DNA of 64,000 nt from Sanguibacter gelidistatuariae. GTDB lineage: Bacteria; Actinomycetota; Actinomycetes; Actinomycetales; Cellulomonadaceae. The stretch's first letter is position 1, and each line of letters begins with the position of its first letter. Under the pieces are notes generated by a model. The model ran no database searches, was not told the DNA's origin, and saw only the letters and a list, made by a program, of their open reading frames with translations. Both the position numbers and the translations under genes were made by a program. Location of the stretch: assembly GCF_900096585.1 (NCBI RefSeq), contig NZ_FMYH01000002.1, positions 62,001 to 126,000 of the forward strand. The letters are read 5' to 3'. Positions 17,740-26,645 of the stretch are shown here, piece after piece.

Positions 17740-18005
17740 GCGTCGCCTAGCGCGGTGTCGTCCAACTCGTCACGGGTCATTCCGAGATCGGCAAGGACCT
17801 CGTCCAGACCGACCGTTTCGAGTTTGCCGCTCCGGACCGCTTCCGCCTCGGCGCGCAGTGTGTAGACGTGCTCCAACTCACCCAGGTGCTCGGTCAGGGC
17901 CTCGCGCACGTAGAACGCGGCTGGGCGGCCGGTGGATGCGCTCAGCGCGTCCAGACGGTGCTTCAACTCGTGGGGCAACCGGATACTCAGGACGCCTGTA
18001 GACAT
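17736..18005 (-). CDS. relB: RHH/RelB-like antitoxin
   Basis: This 89-residue protein has a ribbon-helix-helix N-terminus (LSIRLPHELKHRLDALSAST, then GRPAAFYVREALTEHL) for DNA binding and an acidic C-terminal region (LETVGLDEVLADLGMTRDEL) of the kind that wraps a RelE toxin. ATG at 18005 is chosen because the upstream extension is not conserved and the operator-like palindrome overlaps this start. The partner toxin is broken, so this is an orphaned antitoxin that may still autoregulate or neutralise other toxins. It sits between lnt and rbpA, outside any housekeeping operon. Confidence 0.85.
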   Translation of the reverse strand: MSTGVLSIRLPHELKHRLDALSASTGRPAAFYVREALTEHLGELEHVYTLRAEAEAVRSGKLETVGLDEVLADLGMTRDELDDTALGDA

Positions 18006-18017
18006 GTAAACATGTCT
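18000..18017 (-). promoter_or_regulatory. Antitoxin operator palindrome
   Basis: AGACATGTAAACATGTCT is an inverted repeat with perfect 8-bp arms around a 2-bp centre. It overlaps the antitoxin start codon and lies between a GGGAG ribosome site and the ATG. Palindromes in this position are typical operators bound by ribbon-helix-helix antitoxins for autorepression. The site is seen directly; its role is inferred. Confidence 0.65.
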
Positions 18018-18080
18018 CCCACGTTCCCCGGTCGAGGACCAGATGTCTTGGCTGGGCTGGAGTTCTACCCCGCACATGAC

Positions 18081-18114
18081 GATGCTCCCGAACCCAGACG
18101 GGTTCGGGAGCATC
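18081..18114 (-). terminator. rbpA terminator hairpin
   Basis: GATGCTCCCGAACCC and GGGTTCGGGAGCATC form a perfect 15-bp stem with a 4-nt loop (AGAC). It lies about 40 bp after the rbpA stop and 75 bp before the antitoxin start, separating the two minus-strand genes. There is no strong U-tract, which is common for actinobacterial terminators. Confidence 0.8.
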
Positions 18115-18155
18115 GGTGTTCGTGGCGGCGGCGCGCAGGCGCTGCTGCGGTCAGC

Positions 18156-18500
18156 TCACGCGCTGCGGCGGAGCTTTCCGGCCCTCAGCAGCGTCAGACG
18201 CTCGTCGAGAAGCTCCTCGAGCTCCTTGACCGTGCGACGCTCGAGCAGCATGTCCCAGTGGGTGCGGGGCGCCTTGCCGGCCTTCGCCTCGGGCTGGTCG
18301 GCGTCGCGGAGCAGCGCCTCCTCACCGCAGCGGCACTCCCAGACCAGGGGCACGTCGGCCTCGGTCGAGAACGGAAGGATGATCGTGTGCCCGTTCGGGC
18401 AGTCGTAGTGGGCCTGGAAGCGCGGAGCGAAGTCGACGCCCTCATCGGACTCCATGCTCTTGGCGCCAATGCTCATACCGCGCAAGGATCGGTCTGCCAT
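18156..18500 (-). CDS. rbpA: RNA polymerase-binding protein RbpA
   Basis: This 114-residue RbpA binds the RNA polymerase beta subunit and the group I/II sigma factor, stabilising open complexes in actinobacteria. The N-terminal tail (RSLRGMSIGAKSMESDEGV) is followed by the RbpA core domain with zinc-binding residues (YDCPNGHTI and WECRCGEEALL), a basic linker (KAGKAPRTHWDMLLERR) and the sigma-interacting C-terminal helix. ATG at 18500 follows a GGAGGA ribosome site; the 4-residue longer reading frame is unlikely. It is single-gene, with a terminator behind it. Confidence 0.96.
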   Translation of the reverse strand: MADRSLRGMSIGAKSMESDEGVDFAPRFQAHYDCPNGHTIILPFSTEADVPLVWECRCGEEALLRDADQPEAKAGKAPRTHWDMLLERRTVKELEELLDERLTLLRAGKLRRSA

Positions 18501-18852
18501 GTTGTCCTCCAAGTGAATTGCGGTGACATCAAAAAGGCGTGATGCGCATACCGGCTGATACGTCTATGTCTGGAAAGAAGCTCTGGTGGTTCAACGAGTC
18601 GATCAGGCGATCTGTTCCACACACACCGTGAAGGTATCGTGAAATCGCCGCTCGGACTCGTCGAGATGGCGGTGATCCGCGCATCTCGGGTGTCTCGGTG
18701 GTGCTCCCAGGACCGTCCGCGGTCTGTGCCGGTCCGTCACCGGACGCACGACAGAGACGCGAGATTGATCTGGGAATCCCTGTCAGTGTAGCGCGGGCGG
18801 GCTGCCGACCGCATACTGCCGAGCGGTTACCGTCGTCACCTCTGGCTGGCGC
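18501..18852. other. Intergenic region upstream of rbpA
   Basis: These 352 bp contain no credible gene. The part next to rbpA must carry its promoter. On the minus strand TTGAAC (18594-18589) is a possible -35, but no good -10 lies at the right distance. No SigR-type GGAAT/GTT pair was found in the right orientation. The remainder shows no repeats or RNA structure that I recognise. Confidence 0.4.
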
Positions 18853-19365
18853 TCACCTCAGGTCGGCGTGCGGTACGCACCGCGCCCGGTCAAGCACGCG
18901 GGACCGATCTGCTCCCACCGCGGCGATCATCCGGATCGACCAGCCGGTGGCATCGGCGGCGCGCCACAGCGCGTCGGCCCAGGAGCGTTCGTGGTCCCCG
19001 TAGTCCCCTCCCGTCGGTCGGACGATCGCGACGAGCGCCTGAGCGCCCGGGTACACCTTCCCGACGACGTCGCGCATCGCCGCGGCGAGCGCGGCGGTCG
19101 TCGCGTTGTCGGGCATGGACGGCAGATCGTCGATGGGCAGGACCAGCGCGAGCGCGCGGTCGTCGGCGGACAGGAAGGTCACCCACAGCACCGCGTCGTC
19201 GCTGCAGTCACCGACCAGGCCCGCCAGGTGCTTGAGCGCCTCGTGGTCGCTCGCGATGAGCGAGCCGGGAGGCATGGGGGAGCGGCGCCTGGTGGGACGG
19301 ACGGGCGTGGGGTGGACGTAGTCAGGGCGGATGTTGTCGTCGGCTGGGGCGGGAGATGGAGTCAT
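18853..19365 (-). CDS. Conserved hypothetical protein
   Basis: This 170-residue protein is not assigned to a family. After a Pro/Arg-rich N-terminus, the region from LIASDHEALKHLAGLVGD on looks like a compact alpha/beta domain, with hydrophobic strands AVLWVTFLSADDRALALVLP and ALVAIVRPTGGDYGDHERSW and a helix WADALWRAADATGW. No signal peptide or membrane segment is visible. ATG at 19365 is chosen, since the longer frame enters the divergent arsR promoter region. It is divergent from the ArsR-type regulator, about 200 bp apart. Confidence 0.65.
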   Translation of the reverse strand: MTPSPAPADDNIRPDYVHPTPVRPTRRRSPMPPGSLIASDHEALKHLAGLVGDCSDDAVLWVTFLSADDRALALVLPIDDLPSMPDNATTAALAAAMRDVVGKVYPGAQALVAIVRPTGGDYGDHERSWADALWRAADATGWSIRMIAAVGADRSRVLDRARCVPHADLR

Positions 19366-19568
19366 CGTCAGATCTTCGGCGCGGCGTGCCCCGCGCCGCA
19401 GCCCGGGACCTGCGGGTTGTGGACGGTCCTCGATGTCCACAACCCGGCCGCCAGCTCGATCGGGTCGAATCCTCACCCGCTGGGACTGCGTAGGATTGCT
19501 CTGCTGCGCCTGTGACCCGCAGCGACCACCTCGAATGCTCATCGAGCAGGCACTGGAGAGAACACCTC

Positions 19569-19868
19569 ATGACCGGACGCAGCGGCGAGTCCGCGCTGGC
19601 TCAGTCGTTCAAAGCGCTCAGCGACCCGACTCGGCTGCGCCTGCTCTCGCTCGTGGCAGCTCACGAGAACGGCGAAGCCTCCGTCGTCGACCTCACCGAG
19701 CCGCTGAACCTCACCCAGCCGACGGTCTCCCACCACCTGAAGATCCTCGTCGATGCGGGCCTGCTGACCCGAGACAAGCGCGGCGTGTGGTCGATCTACG
19801 CCCTCGTCCCCGGCGCGCTGGGGACCCTGGGTTCCTACCTGCGCGACGCCGAAGCCGCCTGGGGCTGA
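19569..19868 (+). CDS. ArsR family winged-helix repressor
   Basis: This 99-residue regulator has the ArsR fold: FKALSDPTRLRLLSLV, then the recognition helix LTQPTVSHHLKILVDAGLL and the wing KRGVWSIYALVPGAL. The classic CxC arsenic/metal motif in the recognition helix is absent, so if it responds to metal it does so by another site, or it senses a different signal. The ATG at 19569 is preceded by GGAGAG. It is followed 34 bp later by the UvrA-like ATPase, which it may control. Confidence 0.88.
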   Translation: MTGRSGESALAQSFKALSDPTRLRLLSLVAAHENGEASVVDLTEPLNLTQPTVSHHLKILVDAGLLTRDKRGVWSIYALVPGALGTLGSYLRDAEAAWG

Positions 19869-19902
19869 GTGGGCTGAGTGGCTGGCCACTAGGCTGACGG
19901 GC

Positions 19903-22284
<2,382 letters not shown>

Positions 22285-22285
22285 G

Positions 22286-22810
22286 GTGACGCCCGCCGTG
22301 CCGCCTGCTGACGGACCTGTCGCACGGCCCGCGCGCCACGGCGACCTCGACGGCATCCGGGAAGTCATGGTCCGGACGAGACCTCTCGACGCCGATTCCG
22401 GCGTCGACCAGGTTGCCCGGGCGATCAGCGACGACCACCGTGCTGTCGTGGTCGCCGTCGTCGGTCCCCGGATCGTCGGCTGGGGCAAGACACACCTGTT
22501 CGCCGACGCCGATGGTGTCGCACCCGCCGGTCACTACCTTGCTGGGATCACCGTCGACCCCGAGTTCCGTCGCCTCGGCGCGGGCGCCGCACTCACCCAG
22601 GCACGCATCAGCTGGGTGGGCGAACGCTCCGCTTCGGTCTACTACTTCACCAACCGCCGCAACACCGCGTCGATCGCCCTCCACCAGCGCTGGGGTTTTC
22701 GGGAGATCGCTCGCGGACCGTCGTTCCACGCGGTGCCCTTCGACGGCGGAGCCGGCCTCTTGATGCAGGCGGACCTCGGGCCCAGCGCGACTAGGCATAT
22801 CAGCCCATAA
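22286..22810 (+). CDS. GNAT family N-acetyltransferase
   Basis: This is a 174-residue acetyltransferase. The acetyl-CoA core is clear: HYLAGITVDPEFRRLGAGAAL is motif A with the R-x-x-G-x-G/A pyrophosphate loop, and VYYFTNRRNTASIALHQRWGF is motif B. GTG at 22286 starts one base after the UvrA-like stop, so the two are translationally coupled. The substrate is unknown; coupling to a resistance-type UvrA homologue makes acetylation of a small toxic compound conceivable, but housekeeping roles are equally possible. Confidence 0.87.
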   Translation: MTPAVPPADGPVARPARHGDLDGIREVMVRTRPLDADSGVDQVARAISDDHRAVVVAVVGPRIVGWGKTHLFADADGVAPAGHYLAGITVDPEFRRLGAGAALTQARISWVGERSASVYYFTNRRNTASIALHQRWGFREIARGPSFHAVPFDGGAGLLMQADLGPSATRHISP

Positions 22811-22818
22811 CGGGCTAC

Positions 22819-23295
22819 TTAGATCACCTCGTCCAGTTCGCTCTGGTGGGTGATGGCCGCCCGGAGCAGGTTCCGCATCGTGGCCATGAGCAGCACGAAC
22901 GCCGCTCCGCCGGCGACACTCGCGGCGAGGAGGAAGAGGACTCCGGGCCCACCGACACCCACGATCACGAGCAGGTGGAAGGTGACGGCAGCCGGGAGAA
23001 GGGCTGCGGCCACGCCGCAGGCGATGATGGTGTCGACACACCGCAGGGCGCGAACCGTGAAGATCGTGTTGTTGGCGACGAGAGACAGCAGCCGCCAGAT
23101 CACGACCAGCGCAACCTGGGCGCACACGATGACCAGGATGCCCACCACCGAATAGGGCGCGACTAGGCGTGCGGTCTCCTCGTACGGCCCACCGAGGTCT
23201 TGGGCGAGCAGCGGCAACAGGGCCTGGGACAGCACGGAGCCGGCCATGAGAACGATCAGCACCGCGCGGAGTGACGGAACATATGGGGTGAGCAC
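22819..23295 (-). CDS. DUF2975 family membrane protein
   Basis: This 158-residue protein has four predicted membrane helices (RAVLIVLMAGSVLSQALL, VVGILVIVCAQVALVVIW, IIACGVAAALLPAAVTFHLL, GVLFLLAASVAGGAAFVLL) and the late motif MRNLLRAAITHQSELDEVI typical of DUF2975. These proteins usually precede a small Cro/CI-type helix-turn-helix gene, but here the gene ends 8 bp from the convergent GNAT stop and no such partner exists. GTG at 23295 is the start; the promoter places transcription at that GTG. Confidence 0.85.
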   Translation of the reverse strand: MLTPYVPSLRAVLIVLMAGSVLSQALLPLLAQDLGGPYEETARLVAPYSVVGILVIVCAQVALVVIWRLLSLVANNTIFTVRALRCVDTIIACGVAAALLPAAVTFHLLVIVGVGGPGVLFLLAASVAGGAAFVLLMATMRNLLRAAITHQSELDEVI

Positions 23296-23330
23296 CTATC
23301 GAGTATCGATAGGTGCCGAACGACTGTCAA
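23292..23330 (-). promoter_or_regulatory. Leaderless DUF2975 promoter with embedded operator
   Basis: On the minus strand a perfect -35 TTGACA (23330-23325), a 17-bp spacer and a -10 GATACT (23307-23302) place the transcription start at or next to the GTG start codon 6 nt later, giving a leaderless mRNA. A perfect 11-bp inverted repeat, GCACCTATCGA/TCGATAGGTGC (23292-23302 and 23306-23316, 3-bp centre), covers the -10 and the start codon. That is a classic repressor position. No regulator gene is adjacent. Confidence 0.75.
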
Positions 23331-23384
23331 TCGACGACCACCGCACCGCACTCATCGAGCCGTTGTCAGCTCGCCCGAGGACCG

Positions 23385-24452
23385 CTAGAAGCTCTTCAGC
23401 ATCGTGACAGGGTGGAGCCTGACCGCTGCGACCATGTGATCGGCTTGGGAGTCTAGGTAGACGCTGGTGGTGGCCACGGACGCGTGGCCGAGAATGTCGC
23501 GCACGGTCATGACGTCCGCGGCGCCCGAAGCGAGGAGAAGGGTGGCCGCAGTGTGGCGCAGGCCGTGTGGGGTGACCTCCCGCATGAGGGCGGCGGGCAT
23601 CAGGGCGGCTTGCCGGTGGACCATCAGCTCGACGTCACGCGGTTGCATGCGCAGACCCCTCCACGTGAGGATGAGCGCACGCTTGGCGTCGTCGACTCCA
23701 ACCGTCTCGACCAGGACACCGTTGACCTTGCGTGTGCGCGGGGCCGGGGCCGGGCGCGCGCGGTCGTAGTTGGTGAACGCTTCCATGGTCCTGGGGGAGA
23801 GAGGCACCCTGCGGCGACCGCCTCCCTTGCCGTGACGGATGTCGAACCACGCGGCGCCTTCGTCGTCAACGCTGATGTCGGCGCGGTCCGCCTTGCAGAG
23901 CTCGGAGACTCGAGGCCCAACTTCCACGAGGAGGTGAAGGATGAACCGGTCTCGAAGCACCATGTCCTGGTCAGCGCGCGAGACCTTCTGGTCGGCGGGG
24001 TCGGTCGTGGACAGGAGAGCCACAGCGCCTGACTGGGGGAGCGCGGTGCGCGACTTCGCCCTGGTACGACTGCCCTTGAACGTGACGAGCATGTCGGGGA
24101 CCGGGTTGAGCTGTACCCAACCGACGCGGGTCGCATGGGAGAACATCCGGGAGACCGACTGCATGAATCGGGCGGCTGCTCCGATGGAGCGGGTCCGATC
24201 ACCAGGGTCGTTGAACCGTCCGTCCGGCTTGGATCCATACGTCACAACTGCAACATCAAGGTCTTCGCCGTTGAGGTCGTCGAGGATCCTGTCACCACCG
24301 ACGATCTCGACGAACTCGGCGAGGTCGCGAACATAGTTGTCGACGGTGACCTGGGAGAGCGACCCCATGACGACGGACCGCGGGAACGTGCCGATGTAGG
24401 TGTCCGCGGCCACCGCCACGCTGAGGAGTTCAAGGGACGGCGGTGCAACCAC
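23385..24452 (-). CDS. Tyrosine recombinase/integrase
   Basis: This is a 355-residue phage-integrase family recombinase. The N-terminal SAM-like core-binding domain (TVDNYVRDLAEFVEIVGGD) is followed by the catalytic domain with Arg in VEVGPRVSELCKADRAD, a lysine in DIRHGKGGGRRRVPL, HGLRHTAATLLLASG (His-x-x-Arg), DILGHASVATT and the nucleophile Tyr in TSVYLDS. All catalytic residues are present, so it should be active. GTG at 24452 follows AAGGAG. XerC/D is unlikely because of length and context; an element-borne or orphan chromosomal recombinase fits better. Confidence 0.9.
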   Translation of the reverse strand: MVAPPSLELLSVAVAADTYIGTFPRSVVMGSLSQVTVDNYVRDLAEFVEIVGGDRILDDLNGEDLDVAVVTYGSKPDGRFNDPGDRTRSIGAAARFMQSVSRMFSHATRVGWVQLNPVPDMLVTFKGSRTRAKSRTALPQSGAVALLSTTDPADQKVSRADQDMVLRDRFILHLLVEVGPRVSELCKADRADISVDDEGAAWFDIRHGKGGGRRRVPLSPRTMEAFTNYDRARPAPAPRTRKVNGVLVETVGVDDAKRALILTWRGLRMQPRDVELMVHRQAALMPAALMREVTPHGLRHTAATLLLASGAADVMTVRDILGHASVATTSVYLDSQADHMVAAVRLHPVTMLKSF

Positions 24453-24532
24453 GGGACGTGCTCCTTCGACTGAAAGTCCATCGGAAGAGGACTGGTGCGA
24501 GCCTAGTGTTGCCCTCTGACACTCAGAAAACT

Positions 24533-24589
24533 CAGTGCGACTCGAGCACAGTGCGACGCAAGTTCAGCGCAGTGAAGTGCCAGTGCGAC
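24533..24589. repeat. Phased direct repeats CAGTGCGAC
   Basis: Exact copies of CAGTGCGAC start at 24533, 24549 and 24581, that is at intervals of 16 and 32 bp. At the vacant 16-bp register (24565) a degenerate CAGCGCAGT occurs. Regular spacing less than 140 bp upstream of the recombinase start resembles integrase arm-type sites or regulator sites. The repeat is observed; the role is inferred. Confidence 0.65.
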
Positions 24590-24613
24590 GGGGGCGCGTT
24601 CACCCCATTTTTG

Positions 24614-24645
24614 TTACTACGTTCTTGCAGCGTACAGCGTAGTAA
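24614..24645. repeat. Inverted repeat TTACTACG/CGTAGTAA
   Basis: Perfect 8-bp arms (24614-24621 and 24638-24645) flank 16 bp. The site is 25 bp beyond the phased repeats and inside the AT-richer stretch. It could be a recombination core site or a hairpin; no duplicate att copy was found within the window. Confidence 0.5.
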
Positions 24646-24998
24646 GCGTGATAACTTAGACATAACGTCGCCAACGCCCTCTGGTCCCACTTGATCGACA
24701 CTCCAGGCCCGCGAGCTTGTACGGGACGTTCTGCTGCGTCGTCCGCGCCACAGCCTCCAGCCCGCCGACCGAACCCCCGTGGCGATGGCGATGGCGATGG
24801 CGCAGATTCTCGACCAGGGCCGGCTGCTGCATGGCCAACAGCAGATGCTGTCCACGGAGATCGGGTCGAACTCCATCGCAGCACGATGGACCTCATTGAT
24901 CACACACAGGCAGATCCTTGCCCCCATGCGCGAGAAGGTCCGCAGCCCCTCAGTCAGTTGATTTCGGGCCACTTCTGCCCCACCGTTCATCCAGCCGA

Positions 24999-25018
24999 TA
25001 ATGTATCTTATGACATTA
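24999..25018 (+). promoter_or_regulatory. Palindromic operator-like site upstream of the cls-like gene
   Basis: TAATGTATCTTATGACATTA has 6-bp inverted arms (TAATGT/ACATTA) and is markedly AT-rich for this genome. It lies 70 bp before the cardiolipin-synthase-like start. The size and sequence resemble MarR- or TetR-type operators. No matching regulator gene is adjacent. Confidence 0.4.
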
Positions 25019-25088
25019 CGGCGATGCGAACCCGGTCCCTCTCTGCGGACGGGACGCCGCTCACCTGCTCGTCGGCTATGTTCGTCGA

Positions 25089-26342
25089 GTGGATGATGTC
25101 GAACAGAGCGCCATGCGGTTCGCCCAGAAGACGCTCAAGCGTGCCCTGATAACCTCAGCGGTCGCGCCGTTCGTGGTGGCTGGCGCGATTGTCGCCCTCG
25201 ACCACTGGAAGAAACGGACGGAATCGCGCAAAGCGGTGTTTCCGCACGCGCGACCGCTGACGACGACCATCGGCGACTCGACCACCACGGTGTTTTCCTT
25301 CGGCGAAGACCTCTACGCCGAGATGATCGCGGCGATCCACGCGGCGAAGACCCGCATCTTCATCGAGACCTACATCTGGAAGGGCGACGAGGTCGGTCAG
25401 ACCTTCAAGGACGCACTCATCGAGGCGTCCGCGCGCGGCGTCGAGGTGTTTGTCGTCTACGACGGCTTCGCCAACCTCGTGGTCCCCCGGCGCTTCTTCC
25501 GGTTCCCCGAACCGATCCACGTCCTCGAGTACCCGATCTTCCGCCCGCAGGTCCTCCTCATGGACATCAAGCACACCGGGCGCGACCACCGCAAGATCCT
25601 CGTCGTCGACGACGAGATCGGTTTTGTCGGCGGGTACAACATCGGCACCCTGTACGCGACCCAGTGGCGCGACACCCACCTCAAGCTCACCGGCCCGGCC
25701 GTGTGGGAGCTCTCCAGCGCGTTCATCGACTTCTGGAACCTCAACCTGCGCGGCGCCAACCCCACGATCCCCTCCCCCGGGACCGAGGTCTGGGCGCCCC
25801 GACTCCAGGCCGCGCGCAATGCACCGGTACGCCGGGTATACCCGATTCGCAACCTCTACCTCGAGGCGATCCGCCGGTCCACCCATCACGTCTACCTGAC
25901 CCAGGCGTACTTCATCCCCGACCGCGAGCTGCTGGCGGTCATCGTCGCCGCGGCGCGTCGCGGCGTCGACGTCCGGATCGTGGTGCCCGAGGCGTCCAAC
26001 CACGTGCTCACCGACTGGCTCTCCCGCGGGCTCTACTCCCAGCTGCTGCGGGCCGGGGTGAGCATCTGGCTGTACCGAAACGCGATGGTCCACGCCAAGA
26101 CGGCCACCGTAGACGGGCAGTGGACCACGATCGGCACGGCGAACATCGACCGGCTGAGCCTGACCGGCAACTACGAGATCAACATGGCCATCTACGACGA
26201 GACGCTCGCCGCCCAGATGGAGGACATCTTCGCGGTCGACCTGAGCAACTGCCGCCAGCTCCTGCTCGACGACTGGGAGCGACGCTCCCCCGTCGCCAAG
26301 ATCGGCGAGCTCATCCTCACCCCGCTGAGCCCGCTGCTCTGA
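25089..26342 (+). CDS. Phospholipase D-like cardiolipin synthase family protein
   Basis: This 417-residue protein has an N-terminal membrane segment (LITSAVAPFVVAGAIVAL) and two PLD catalytic repeats with HKD motifs: DHRKILVVDDEIGFVGGYN near residue 170 and VHAKTATVDGQWTTIGTANID near residue 335. Such enzymes make cardiolipin from phosphatidylglycerol or carry out other phosphatidyl transfers at the membrane. The start is uncertain: GTG 25089 or ATG 25113, with no strong ribosome site. No neighbouring gene has a related function. Other PLD-superfamily activities cannot be excluded. Confidence 0.87.
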   Translation: MDDVEQSAMRFAQKTLKRALITSAVAPFVVAGAIVALDHWKKRTESRKAVFPHARPLTTTIGDSTTTVFSFGEDLYAEMIAAIHAAKTRIFIETYIWKGDEVGQTFKDALIEASARGVEVFVVYDGFANLVVPRRFFRFPEPIHVLEYPIFRPQVLLMDIKHTGRDHRKILVVDDEIGFVGGYNIGTLYATQWRDTHLKLTGPAVWELSSAFIDFWNLNLRGANPTIPSPGTEVWAPRLQAARNAPVRRVYPIRNLYLEAIRRSTHHVYLTQAYFIPDRELLAVIVAAARRGVDVRIVVPEASNHVLTDWLSRGLYSQLLRAGVSIWLYRNAMVHAKTATVDGQWTTIGTANIDRLSLTGNYEINMAIYDETLAAQMEDIFAVDLSNCRQLLLDDWERRSPVAKIGELILTPLSPLL

Positions 26343-26374
26343 GCCCGGTTAGGCCTGGGTCGCCTGCACGCTGC

Positions 26375-26575
26375 TCACTCGCGGGAGGCGTCCGCCACGA
26401 GCTCCTCAGGGCGAGGCGGGATGGTCTCGTCGTCCTCGAGCAGGCGGACCTCGTCAAACTCAGGATGGGCGGAGTGCAGCCGGCGTGCCACCTCCTCGGC
26501 CTGCCCGTCGAGCCCGTCGCGATCGGGGCCAGCTAGATGGTCGGAAGCATCAAGTCCCTCGTGGTGAGCATTCAT
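26375..26575 (-). CDS. Small acidic hypothetical protein
   Basis: This 66-residue protein is rich in Asp/Glu and His (NAHHEGLDASDHLAGPD, then EFDEVRLLEDDETIPPRPEE). No family was recognised. ATG at 26575 is preceded by a strong AGGAGG at ideal spacing, which is the main support for a real gene. It is convergent with the cls-like gene and lies 70 bp from the pyc stop on the same strand. No membrane or signal segment is visible; the function is unknown. Confidence 0.6.
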   Translation of the reverse strand: MNAHHEGLDASDHLAGPDRDGLDGQAEEVARRLHSAHPEFDEVRLLEDDETIPPRPEELVADASRE

Positions 26576-26645
26576 GTGCGTGTCCTCCTCAGATCCGGTG
26601 ACGACCACGCTAGGCACCATCTCCCCCACCCGCCACCTGGATCCG

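Larger units (their letters stand above)
24453..25088. other. Accessory intergenic region beside the recombinase
   Basis: These 636 bp are locally more AT-rich than the neighbours and hold no recognised gene. They contain three phased 9-bp repeats, an 8-bp inverted repeat around 24614-24645, a GGCGAT microsatellite at about 24781-24804 and a 20-bp palindrome before the cls-like gene. A short open frame (GTG 24779 to 24961) reads AQILDQGRLLHGQQQML in its middle and could be a gene remnant, but no family was recognised. The whole may be the residue of an integrated element. Confidence 0.5.

Noticed and set aside
18698-19003. A 101-codon plus-strand frame upstream of arsR
   Set aside because: It mostly overlaps the hypothetical gene at 18853-19365 in antisense and lacks a ribosome site.
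24781-24804. GGCGAT repeats as a possible CRISPR or iteron array
   Set aside because: Units are 6 bp and contiguous without spacers; this is a simple microsatellite.
24691-25149. Open frames in the region beside the recombinase (both strands)
   Set aside because: None has a ribosome site plus recognisable domains; only the short GTG 24779-24961 frame looks slightly protein-like, and it is noted as a possible remnant rather than a gene.
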